Shown here piece by piece: positions 52,495-61,492 of a stretch of DNA of 64,000 nt. The DNA is taken from positions 276,170 through 340,169 of the forward strand of contig NZ_JMIY01000007.1 of NCBI RefSeq assembly GCF_000685155.1, written 5' to 3'. How positions within the stretch are numbered: position 1 is the first letter of the stretch; the number at the start of each line of letters is the position of its first letter. The notes under the pieces were generated by a model, which made no database searches, had not been told where the DNA came from, and saw only the letters and a list, made by a program, of their open reading frames with translations. The DNA is from Candidatus Methanoperedens nitratireducens (GTDB lineage Archaea > Halobacteriota > Methanosarcinia > Methanosarcinales > Methanoperedenaceae). The position numbers and the translations under genes were made by a program.

Positions 52495-55400
52495 TCAATA
52501 AGAATTATCTTAACAAAGCATTAGTAATTTTTATATTCTTAGTTATATTTGCTGCTATAACGCATATGGTGGCTGCATATTATATATCAGGCTATGTAAC
52601 AGACTCATCCACTGGCATGCCCCTCTCCAACGTCAATGTAACCACAAATACAAGCCTTGTTACAAGTACAGATATCTTTGGTTTTTACAACTTAACTGAT
52701 ATAGATAATGGCACCTATCTCATAAATACAAGTCTGCCCGGCTATTCCACCAGCTCCTCAGAGAGGGTGATCAACAGCACGGACATAGATAATGCAAATA
52801 TCTCGCTGTCACCGCTATTAGATCCTACTTATTCGATAAGCGGCTATGTGTTTGATAATTATGGTCTGGGGCTGGGAGATGTTCTGGTTCAGAACGACAG
52901 CAACAAAAATACCACGATACCATCCGGCTACTACCTGATAACCTCTTTACCCAATGGTACTTACAACTTTAGCTACACTAAGACAGGATTTGACACTGGC
53001 TATTTAGAGGTCGCAGTTAGCGGTGCAGATAACACCAGTGCTAATAAGACGATCTATGATACTACACCTCCTGCTCAGGTTACCGGGTTGATGAACGATA
53101 CCCCGACACAGACGACTGTTAACCTGATCTGGAATTCGATAGCAGATGCAAACTATTACCAGGTATTCAGAGACTCCACCAGTCTTGGATATACCCAGAA
53201 TACTTACTGGAATGATACTGAACTTACTCCGGATACCTTATATGAATATGTGATCAGAGCCAATGATTCATATAACAACCGGGGCCAAAACTCTTCAATT
53301 TTAAGTGTCAGAACGGCTCAAGCCGCAGATACTACCCCGCCTGCTTCGGTATCAAATCCATCTATGATAACAGGCAACTTCTTTATAAATAACACCTGGA
53401 TCAATCCGGTAGGTGCTGATTTCAATTATGTATGGTTCAGGTACAGCAATGATACTACACTTCAGAACGTTAGTAATTCTACGAATTACCTGAATCTCAC
53501 CTGGTCGCCTCATTATACCCAGAGTATCAGCGCACAGACAGTAGATACCTCTGGCAACGTTAACCAAACGAGAATATGGTTTAATGCGACTATACCCAAT
53601 AATGTCCCGGTTCAATCACACATCGAAAATAAAGTTGTAGATGAAGGGCAACTGCTGACTTTTACAGTATCAGCAACCGATACGGATAACGATGCTATAA
53701 CCTATGGCACTAATGCCACAAATGGTATCTTTAACACCACAACAGGTGAGTTCTCCTGGACACCTGGCTATGGAGATGCAGGAGTTTATATATGGTATTT
53801 CAATTCAAGCGATAGTTTTGGTGGTGTAGCAAGTGAAACAATAACCGTAACAGTAAACGACATACAGTTATCAATCACTTCATCCTCGCCATCATCAGAT
53901 CCTACAACTATACAGGATACATCACAGAGCTTCAACATAACCCTGAGTAGAACTGCTGATATAGCATGGTATATGAACGGAGCTCAGGTTCAGATCAATA
54001 CAAGTATTACTTCAGCAAGCTATACTAACTCAACTGCTGAGGTTGGTACATGGAATGTGACCGCAATTGCGACAGATAATATTGATATTATCTCAAGAAC
54101 CTGGAACTGGAGTGTAAATGCGCAACCGCCAACTGCTTACATCCCTTCAGATCCTACCAATCTTCAGGACACCACTGGCAACTTCTGGGTGAATCATACA
54201 TGGCAGGCAGGAGCAGGCAATCTAACTGATAGTTATAACATCAGTGTTAATGGTATCTGGGCAAACGGGACAACCAGCACTTATTATAATAATGGCGTTG
54301 GGCCACATGGATGGAGTAACATAACTGTATGGGCTTACAACAATTCAGGCAGCGGCAGCTTGAGCTTAAATTCTATATCGCAGAATACACAGGTTGCCAA
54401 TAATGTCCCGATTCAAGAATCAATTGGTGATAAGATCATAGATGAAAATCAGCTTATGCAGTTCACAGTATCAGCCACAGATACAGATTCTGATCTGATA
54501 ACGTATGGTACAAACGCCACAAAAGGTACCTTTAACATCACAACAGGTGAGCTCTATTGGACTCCAAGCTATGCAGATGCGGGGGTTTATATCTGGTATT
54601 TCAATTCAAGTGATGGCTATGGCGGTATTACAAGTGAAACAATAACCGTAACTGTGGATGACGTGCCTTTATCAGTTATATTCTCATCACCTGTTAGCGA
54701 TCCTATTACAACAGTCGGTACAGCCCAGACATTTGAAATAAATCTTAATAGAACTGCAGATATTACCTGGTATATTGATGGCTCTGCCGTCCAGAGTAAT
54801 TTAAGTGTAATTTCGGCAAACTATACTGATTCCATAGCAGGCATTGGAGTATACAATGTTACTGCTATTGCCAGTGATAGCTTTGATTCAGCCTCAAGAA
54901 CCTGGAACTGGACAGTTATCGCACAGCCCACGTATAATGTGAGCGGCTATGTGTTCGATAATAATGGCCTAGGACTGGGAGATGTTCTGGTGCAGAACAG
55001 CATCAGCCAGAATACCACGACAGAATCTGGGTACTATTTGATAACAGGTCTTTTGAACGGCACTTACAACTTTAGCTTCTCAAAACAAGGATTTGATACT
55101 GGATATTTAGATGTGACAATTAACGGCGCAGACATCATAAATGCGAACAAGATAATATACGATACTACGCCTCCTGCTCAGGTTACCGGATTGAGAAACG
55201 ATACTCCGACACAGACGACTGTTAACCTGATGTGGGATCAAATACCGGATGCAAACTATTACCAGGTATTCAGAGATTCCACAAGCATTGGATATACCCA
55301 GAATACTTACTGGAGTGATACCGGGCTTATTGCAGATACTTTATATCAATACCAGGTCAGGGCTAATGATTCATATAACAACTGGGGACAAAACTCATCA

Positions 55401-58400
55401 ATTTTAAGTGTTAAGACCGCTCAAGCTATAGATACTGCACCACCTGCTTCAGTATCCAATCCCAGTACAACAACAGGTAACTTCTATATAAACAACACCT
55501 GGATTAATCCAGAAGATACTGATTTCAGTTACGTATGGCTCAGGTATAGTAACGACACTACTTTACAGAATGTTACTAAGCCAACTAGCTATCTCAATCT
55601 CACATGGTCGCCGCATTATACCCAGAATATCAGCGCACAGACTGTGGATACTTCTGGTAACGTTAACCAGACGAAGGTATGGTTCAACGCCACTATACCG
55701 AACAATGTGCCAATCCAGCTTCCGATTGGAGATAGAACCGTAACCGAAGGAGATCTATTGACCTTCAATGTATCAGCCACAGATACTGACTCAGACACGA
55801 TAACATACGGTACAAATGCAACAGGAGGTTTACTTAATCCCGCAACAGGAGAATATTCATGGCAGACAGGCAGTGGCGATTCAGGAACATACATCTGGTA
55901 CTTCAACTCCAGTGATGGCTATGGTGGAGTTGCAACTGAAACAATAACAGTAATCGTGAATGACGTACCTCTATCAATTATATTCTCGTCACCTGTTAGC
56001 GATCCTGTCACTACAGTTGGTATAGAACAAACATTTGAAATAAACCTTAACAGAAATGCAGATGTTACCTGGTATATTGATGGTTCTATAGTTCAGACTG
56101 ATTTGAGTGTAGTATCAGCAAGCTATACTAATTCTACTGCAAACATAGGAATGTATAACGTTACTGCAACTGCCAGTGATAGTTATGATTCAGTCTCAAG
56201 AACCTGGAGTTGGACTGTTATTGCACAGCCTACATATAGTGTGAGCGGCTATGTATTCGATAATTACGGTTCGGGATTGGGGGATGTCCTGGTACAGAAT
56301 GACAGCTACCAGAATACTACAATAGCCTCTGGTTACTATTTGATAACCGGTCTACTTAATGGTACATACAATCTTAGCTTCTCAAAGGCAGGATTTGATA
56401 CTGGTTATTTCGAAGTTACAGTTAGCGGCGCAGATATCATAAATGCGAACATAACGATCTATGATACAACATCTCCTGCTCAGGTTACCGGATTGAGAAA
56501 CGATACTCCGACCCAGACGACTGTTAATCTGAGCTGGGATCCAATAACAGATGCAAGCTATTACCAGGTATTCAGAAGTTCAACAAGCATTGGATATACA
56601 CAGAATACTTACTGGAATGATACAGGACTGATTGCTGATACTTTATATGAATATACGGTCAGAGCTAACGATTCTTATAACAACTGGGGTCAAAATTCTT
56701 CAATTTTGAATGTTAGAACAACTCCAGCCGCAGATACTACGCCGCCTGCTTCGGTATCAAATCCATATATGATGACAGGCAACTTCTTTATAAACAACAC
56801 ATGGGTTAATCCAGAAGATACTGATTTCAGTTACGTATGGTTCAGATATAGTAACGACACTACTCTACAGAACGTTAGTAATCCTATGAACTACCTGAAT
56901 CTTACATGGTCACCGCATTATACCCAGAATATCAGCGCACAGACAGTGGATACCTCTGGTAACGTTAATCAAACGAAAGTGTGGTTCAATGCAACTATAC
57001 CGAACAACGTGCCAATCCAGGCACAGATTGGAGATAGAACCGTAACCGAAGGAGATCTATTGACCTTCAATGTATCAGCCACAGATACTGACTCAGACAC
57101 GATAACATACGGTACAAATGCAACAAGAGGTTCACTTAATCCCACAACAGGAGAATATTCATGGCAGACAGGTATCGGCGATTCAGGAACATACATCTGG
57201 TACTTCAGTTCCAGTGATGGCTATGGCGGTGTAGCAAGTGAAACTATAACTATTACAGTAACCGCGAGCCCACCAACAGAATATATCCCGCCAGATCCAG
57301 TGAACCTTGCCAGCACACAGGGAAACTTCTGGATCAACTATACATGGCAGGCAGGAGCAGGCAATGCAACAGATAGTTATAACATCAATGTTAATGGTAT
57401 CTGGACAAACGGGACAAACAGCACTTATTATAATAACAGTGTTGGGCCACATGGCTGGAGCAATATAACTGTATGGGCTTACAACAATTCAGGTAGCGGC
57501 AGCCTGAGCTTAAATTCTATATCGCAGAATACACAGGTTGCCAACAATATTCCAATGCAAGAACCAATTGGGGATAAGACCATAGATGAGAATCAGTATC
57601 TGCAGTTCACAATTATAGCTACAGATGCAGATTCTGATCTGATAACGTATGGTACAAACGCCACAAAAGGTACATTTAACATCACAACAGGTGAGTTCTC
57701 ATGGATTCCTGGCTATGGGGATGCAGGAGTTTATGTCTGGTATTTCAATTCAAGTGATGGCTCCGATGGTGTAGCAAGTGAGATCATAACTGTGACTGTG
57801 AATGACGTACCTCTATTAATTACAGTCTCATCGCCTGCTAATGATACCACTACAACAGTTGGTACAGCACAGGCATTTGAGATAGTTCTTAATAGAGATG
57901 CAGATATTACATGGTATATTAATGACTCTATAATTCAGAGTAATTTGAGTGTAATATCCGCAGATTATACCAACTCTACAGCAGGCGCAGGAGTGTATAA
58001 CGTTACTGCAATTGCCAGTGATAATTATTATTCAATATCCAGAACATGGAACTGGACTGTTATAGATCAGACCGCTCCAGGTGGTGGAGGTGGTGGCGGT
58101 GAGGTCAGATCTTATAATATAAGCGGCTATGTACTTGACTCATCTAATCTAAAACCATTGAGCATAGCAAATGTAACCACAAATACAAGTCTGCAAACCA
58201 CAACAGATTTAAATGGCTACTATAATTTCTCCGGGCTTATAAATGGCAGCTACATGATAAGTGCAGGCTTGATGGGCTATGCTGATAACTATATAAACAG
58301 AACGATAAGCGGCGCTGATATTTCTTATGCTAATATAACCCTATCTCCACTGTCGTGTACTGACTGCCATTACTCTATCAGTTACATGAATAGTTTTGAC

Positions 58401-58811
58401 AGGTCGGACTTGTATGTAAACCAGACCATGATTAATGACAGCGTGCATGTGGCGCTCAGTTGCAGGGATTGCCATACAGATACCAGTGTACATCCGCCTC
58501 CCAAATCAGGATGGAAGTGGTGCGAGGACTGCCATGCAAATACACAGAATCCCAGGACAGATAAGGGCAGGCACAATATTGTAAGCAATCCCTGGAACAA
58601 TCTCTACAATGGGGTAAGCGTGGTAAATATAACCTCATGTACAACCTGCCATGATCCTGCACTTTATAATAACTCCAAAGATACATATGGAAAAGAGAAG
58701 GGAATAGATTGTGATTACTGCCACAGTTTTCCTGACAATGTCATCGAAGCGTTCTCGATTACTGCCACACTTTTCCTGTTAATACTATCGAACAGGTACA
58801 ATAATGATTAG
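52491..58811 (+). CDS. Giant secreted protein: beta-sandwich module array followed by a C-terminal five-heme domain and membrane helix
   Basis: The 2106-residue protein has a signal segment (about 9-29), a CarboxypepD_reg-like domain, then about 20 modules of the same A-F types as the giant at 32731. Near residue 1865 comes a glycine run (TAPGGGGGGGEV) and another CarboxypepD_reg-like domain. The C-terminus carries five CxxCH motifs (CTDCH, CRDCH, CEDCH, CTTCH, CDYCH) and a final hydrophobic segment (about 2083-2101) that may anchor it. Heme placement is thus opposite to the 3539-residue protein. Sequons are frequent. The likely orientation is hemes at the membrane with a fibre reaching outwards (inference). 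Confidence 0.86.
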   Translation: MINKNYLNKALVIFIFLVIFAAITHMVAAYYISGYVTDSSTGMPLSNVNVTTNTSLVTSTDIFGFYNLTDIDNGTYLINTSLPGYSTSSSERVINSTDIDNANISLSPLLDPTYSISGYVFDNYGLGLGDVLVQNDSNKNTTIPSGYYLITSLPNGTYNFSYTKTGFDTGYLEVAVSGADNTSANKTIYDTTPPAQVTGLMNDTPTQTTVNLIWNSIADANYYQVFRDSTSLGYTQNTYWNDTELTPDTLYEYVIRANDSYNNRGQNSSILSVRTAQAADTTPPASVSNPSMITGNFFINNTWINPVGADFNYVWFRYSNDTTLQNVSNSTNYLNLTWSPHYTQSISAQTVDTSGNVNQTRIWFNATIPNNVPVQSHIENKVVDEGQLLTFTVSATDTDNDAITYGTNATNGIFNTTTGEFSWTPGYGDAGVYIWYFNSSDSFGGVASETITVTVNDIQLSITSSSPSSDPTTIQDTSQSFNITLSRTADIAWYMNGAQVQINTSITSASYTNSTAEVGTWNVTAIATDNIDIISRTWNWSVNAQPPTAYIPSDPTNLQDTTGNFWVNHTWQAGAGNLTDSYNISVNGIWANGTTSTYYNNGVGPHGWSNITVWAYNNSGSGSLSLNSISQNTQVANNVPIQESIGDKIIDENQLMQFTVSATDTDSDLITYGTNATKGTFNITTGELYWTPSYADAGVYIWYFNSSDGYGGITSETITVTVDDVPLSVIFSSPVSDPITTVGTAQTFEINLNRTADITWYIDGSAVQSNLSVISANYTDSIAGIGVYNVTAIASDSFDSASRTWNWTVIAQPTYNVSGYVFDNNGLGLGDVLVQNSISQNTTTESGYYLITGLLNGTYNFSFSKQGFDTGYLDVTINGADIINANKIIYDTTPPAQVTGLRNDTPTQTTVNLMWDQIPDANYYQVFRDSTSIGYTQNTYWSDTGLIADTLYQYQVRANDSYNNWGQNSSILSVKTAQAIDTAPPASVSNPSTTTGNFYINNTWINPEDTDFSYVWLRYSNDTTLQNVTKPTSYLNLTWSPHYTQNISAQTVDTSGNVNQTKVWFNATIPNNVPIQLPIGDRTVTEGDLLTFNVSATDTDSDTITYGTNATGGLLNPATGEYSWQTGSGDSGTYIWYFNSSDGYGGVATETITVIVNDVPLSIIFSSPVSDPVTTVGIEQTFEINLNRNADVTWYIDGSIVQTDLSVVSASYTNSTANIGMYNVTATASDSYDSVSRTWSWTVIAQPTYSVSGYVFDNYGSGLGDVLVQNDSYQNTTIASGYYLITGLLNGTYNLSFSKAGFDTGYFEVTVSGADIINANITIYDTTSPAQVTGLRNDTPTQTTVNLSWDPITDASYYQVFRSSTSIGYTQNTYWNDTGLIADTLYEYTVRANDSYNNWGQNSSILNVRTTPAADTTPPASVSNPYMMTGNFFINNTWVNPEDTDFSYVWFRYSNDTTLQNVSNPMNYLNLTWSPHYTQNISAQTVDTSGNVNQTKVWFNATIPNNVPIQAQIGDRTVTEGDLLTFNVSATDTDSDTITYGTNATRGSLNPTTGEYSWQTGIGDSGTYIWYFSSSDGYGGVASETITITVTASPPTEYIPPDPVNLASTQGNFWINYTWQAGAGNATDSYNINVNGIWTNGTNSTYYNNSVGPHGWSNITVWAYNNSGSGSLSLNSISQNTQVANNIPMQEPIGDKTIDENQYLQFTIIATDADSDLITYGTNATKGTFNITTGEFSWIPGYGDAGVYVWYFNSSDGSDGVASEIITVTVNDVPLLITVSSPANDTTTTVGTAQAFEIVLNRDADITWYINDSIIQSNLSVISADYTNSTAGAGVYNVTAIASDNYYSISRTWNWTVIDQTAPGGGGGGGEVRSYNISGYVLDSSNLKPLSIANVTTNTSLQTTTDLNGYYNFSGLINGSYMISAGLMGYADNYINRTISGADISYANITLSPLSCTDCHYSISYMNSFDRSDLYVNQTMINDSVHVALSCRDCHTDTSVHPPPKSGWKWCEDCHANTQNPRTDKGRHNIVSNPWNNLYNGVSVVNITSCTTCHDPALYNNSKDTYGKEKGIDCDYCHSFPDNVIEAFSITATLFLLILSNRYNND
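52825..58070 (+). repeat. Module array of the second giant protein
   Basis: Approximate order with starts: B 52825, C 53059, D 53332, E 53605, A 53866, F 54126, E 54403, A 54661, B 54934, C 55160, D 55432, E 55703, A 55968, B 56236, C 56460, D 56733, E 57006, F 57267, E 57548, A 57808. The DNA of individual modules is almost identical to modules in 33619-43347 (for instance D-E at 56733-57265 and at 36256-36790), which indicates recombination between the two genes. Confidence 0.85.
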
Positions 58812-58820
58812 GGTATAATA

Positions 58821-59243
58821 ATGATTAAGAAGCTTGCTCTCATTACAGTTTCGATTATACTTTTGATATATACGATGCAGCCGCTCCTGAGCACCTTTGC
58901 CGGAAGCCACGCTATAGAGACGCAGAGGAATTCTACAGATTACGGTAACATCTATATCTGCGCCAATTGCCATGAAGAAGAAGCATCACTGAACAGCATC
59001 TCTGCTCACGGAGCGGTCGGGTGCGTATGCCATGGTTATGCTCCCAACCTGACCCAGGAGTATAATATCAATGCTGCCCATAACCTGACAAAAAATCTAT
59101 ATTGTACCAATTGCCATTCCAGTTATGATACAGATGGACGCCAGGAGATATATCCTGGAATAACAACCTCAAATCAATCAGGTCATTATATTAAGAAAAA
59201 CAGGACTATTGCCTATGATCATGCACAGAAATTCTTTCCCTGA
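58821..59243 (+). CDS. Small secreted cytochrome with two CxxCH and one CXCH
   Basis: The 140-residue precursor has a signal peptide (about 5-24, then TFAGSHAIETQ) and again the mature N-terminal pattern G-x-H before the first heme. It has CANCH, GCVCHGY (a CXCH that is not a known heme motif) and CTNCH. Further histidines (ISAH, NAAH) could serve as distal ligands. It starts 10 bases after the giant gene, so it is probably in its operon. With two or three hemes it could be an electron carrier linking the giant protein's C-terminal hemes to other cytochromes. Confidence 0.75.
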   Translation: MIKKLALITVSIILLIYTMQPLLSTFAGSHAIETQRNSTDYGNIYICANCHEEEASLNSISAHGAVGCVCHGYAPNLTQEYNINAAHNLTKNLYCTNCHSSYDTDGRQEIYPGITTSNQSGHYIKKNRTIAYDHAQKFFP

Positions 59244-59252
59244 AGCGATGCC

Positions 59253-61478
59253 ATGAGTATAAGATCTTATAAAATAGCCTGTATCATAAGTATATTATTG
59301 ATCGCAGTACCTGTTAGCCTGGCTGAGGAAGAGAACGATCGGGAAGCAAACTGGGCATATGCTAAAAATATTAATGAGCAATCTATTACATGGGTCAGCC
59401 ACTATAATGGGACCATAAGATGGGGGGACAGGATAAACATAGATGACTGGGCTCTTGGAAACTTCACCATTGAGCTAACCGACCTGATGAAAGATACTAC
59501 AGGCAGCAGGATAATCGGTTCTCTTATGACTGTAACCAGAGGGAATAAAAAAAGCACGGTAATGATAAATAGCGATGAGTCTGAGATTGTAACATTCGAG
59601 GCGCCATTCTATGATGATGAGATGAAAATATATGCCAATATCAGCGGGGAAAGAACGTGGAGCAGGCAGCTTCTGGAACCGAATATATCGATCCAGGTCT
59701 TCCTGAGGGATAAGCCTGGCATCAACCTGTCATATAAGATTTATAATGAAGATCCCCGGAGCAATGCCAGTATCAACGCATCTGATTATATAAAATCTAA
59801 TAAAATGTCCTATATCCAGATATCCCTTGAGAATAAAGGCAATGTATCCCTTATGAATGCTCTACTGGATGTGAATCTTACTAATTATACTATTCCCCAG
59901 AAACAATTACTAGAGCAAAAACAGGGCATGAGCTTTAAACAGGTCGAGAATTCTATAATCTACAATTTAAATGAACTAAAGGCAAATGAGACCAGGATTA
60001 TAAATCTAAGCGTAATAGCGCCTATTTCACCTGTTAATAAGACCTTCCCTATCCCCTTAAGATTAAGCGGCAGAGATAACAAGGATGTTGAGTATATCCA
60101 CAGAGCAGAGGAACAGATTCTCGTAAAACCATTCATTGAGATTAATAAACAGATCGGGTCATATATTAATTATACAAGCACTGAGGGAGACTATGAGAAT
60201 GTATTATATTTAAATGAATTCTCTAAGGTTTTCCTGTATATAAAAAACAATGGAGATCAGGCTACTGTCATTAATCTGATAGATTATGTGCCTGATAATT
60301 TTGAATATAAAACAGAGGATAATAAGAGCTTGAACTGGATACTATCAATCCCTGCTGGATCATCTGATATAATAACATACTCAGTTAGACCTATAAGATA
60401 TAAACAGAATTCAATATTACCAGAAGCAACTGCGACATTTGAATTTGACGGCAAGAACTACAGTGTGGACTCAGATGACATTGAGGTAAAGATAAAAGGC
60501 GCAGATGTGTCCCTCACAAAAGATATAAAGGTCAATCAGCAGAGTAACGGGATTATTAATGCAACGATAACGATACATGCTAATAATCAGGGAGATCAGC
60601 GTGTTTCTATTAATATAGCAGATAGACTTCCGGATAATGCAGACTTAATAAACGGCACTACCTCAAGAGATAATATATTTCTTGAGAAGGATGAATTGTA
60701 TAGCTACAGCTATGAGATCTCGATTCCATTTGAGGAAAGGATAGTTCTGCCCGCTGCAAAAGGATATTTCATAGATTTTAGAGGGTTCATCGAAAAAGAC
60801 AGTAGAAAGAGCGATTATCGGCGTGAGATAGAATCCAATCAACCGGTGATAGAATCAAGACCGTCTGCACCTGAGCCAACTCCAGAAGATATAGGTCAGG
60901 AGACGCTGGAGAATACCACCAATATCACCTTATCAAGCCAGGTTGATAAAGAGGATAAAAAGACAAAGCTTGAGATAATAAAGGAGTTCATATTAAAGTT
61001 ATTAAACATTATTACGGGTAACCAGAAGGAAGATATCCTGGAAACTGCCCGGATCCAGAAAACAGATATAATCGCACAAACTGAACTCATCACCAGACGA
61101 ATAGAAGAGACGCATTCCTCCTTCACATGGACTCTTGGCTGGGAGAGTCAGGATAACGAGAATGCCAGCGGCGGAGCATGGAAGGTATCAGAAACACCTG
61201 GATCAAGGGTGACTGTATCCTTTACTGGAACAGGTGCAGTGCTGTATTACGCCGCAGGTCCACAGGGAGGCATAGCGAGCATTGAACTGGATGGGGAACC
61301 ATACGCTGATATCGATATGTACTCATCGGTTCCCATAAGCCAGAACAACAGGACAATAGCCAGCGGTCTGGAAAATACACGCCACACCTTAGCGATCACG
61401 GTTTCGGGTGCCAGAAACCCGGCTACATCCAATTCTATCGTGGTTATCGATGCCATTGAAATTACCCAGCCATCTTAA
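59253..61478 (+). CDS. Secreted beta-repeat protein with DUF11-like domains and C-terminal carbohydrate-binding-like domain
   Basis: The 741-residue protein has a signal peptide (about 1-24, ending VSLAEEE). It has several COG1361/DUF11-like domains (SYIQISLENKGNVSLMNALLDVNLTN, VFLYIKNNGDQATVINLIDYVPDNF, ATITIHANNQGDQRVSINIADRLPDNA), a charged helical linker (about 540-610), and a C-terminal galactose-binding-like fold (WTLGWESQDNENASGGAWKVSE..., ALYYAAGPQGGIASIELDG-like strands). No hemes and no C-terminal helix are visible. It starts 9 bases after the small cytochrome. Probably a surface scaffold or adhesin. Confidence 0.7.
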   Translation: MSIRSYKIACIISILLIAVPVSLAEEENDREANWAYAKNINEQSITWVSHYNGTIRWGDRINIDDWALGNFTIELTDLMKDTTGSRIIGSLMTVTRGNKKSTVMINSDESEIVTFEAPFYDDEMKIYANISGERTWSRQLLEPNISIQVFLRDKPGINLSYKIYNEDPRSNASINASDYIKSNKMSYIQISLENKGNVSLMNALLDVNLTNYTIPQKQLLEQKQGMSFKQVENSIIYNLNELKANETRIINLSVIAPISPVNKTFPIPLRLSGRDNKDVEYIHRAEEQILVKPFIEINKQIGSYINYTSTEGDYENVLYLNEFSKVFLYIKNNGDQATVINLIDYVPDNFEYKTEDNKSLNWILSIPAGSSDIITYSVRPIRYKQNSILPEATATFEFDGKNYSVDSDDIEVKIKGADVSLTKDIKVNQQSNGIINATITIHANNQGDQRVSINIADRLPDNADLINGTTSRDNIFLEKDELYSYSYEISIPFEERIVLPAAKGYFIDFRGFIEKDSRKSDYRREIESNQPVIESRPSAPEPTPEDIGQETLENTTNITLSSQVDKEDKKTKLEIIKEFILKLLNIITGNQKEDILETARIQKTDIIAQTELITRRIEETHSSFTWTLGWESQDNENASGGAWKVSETPGSRVTVSFTGTGAVLYYAAGPQGGIASIELDGEPYADIDMYSSVPISQNNRTIASGLENTRHTLAITVSGARNPATSNSIVVIDAIEITQPS

Positions 61479-61492
61479 ACTCAACCAGAGGA

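Noticed and set aside
36132..57452. Minus-strand frames of 60-99 codons recurring across both giant genes
   Set aside because: They are mirror frames of the repeated modules and recur only because the DNA repeats; there are no start signals.
24231..61478. The window being part of a Borg-type extrachromosomal element, which also carry cytochromes and tandem repeats
   Set aside because: Genes switch strands repeatedly, the repeats are coding modules rather than the perfect short tandem repeats of Borgs, and surface and lipid biosynthesis genes look chromosomal. It cannot be fully excluded from one window.
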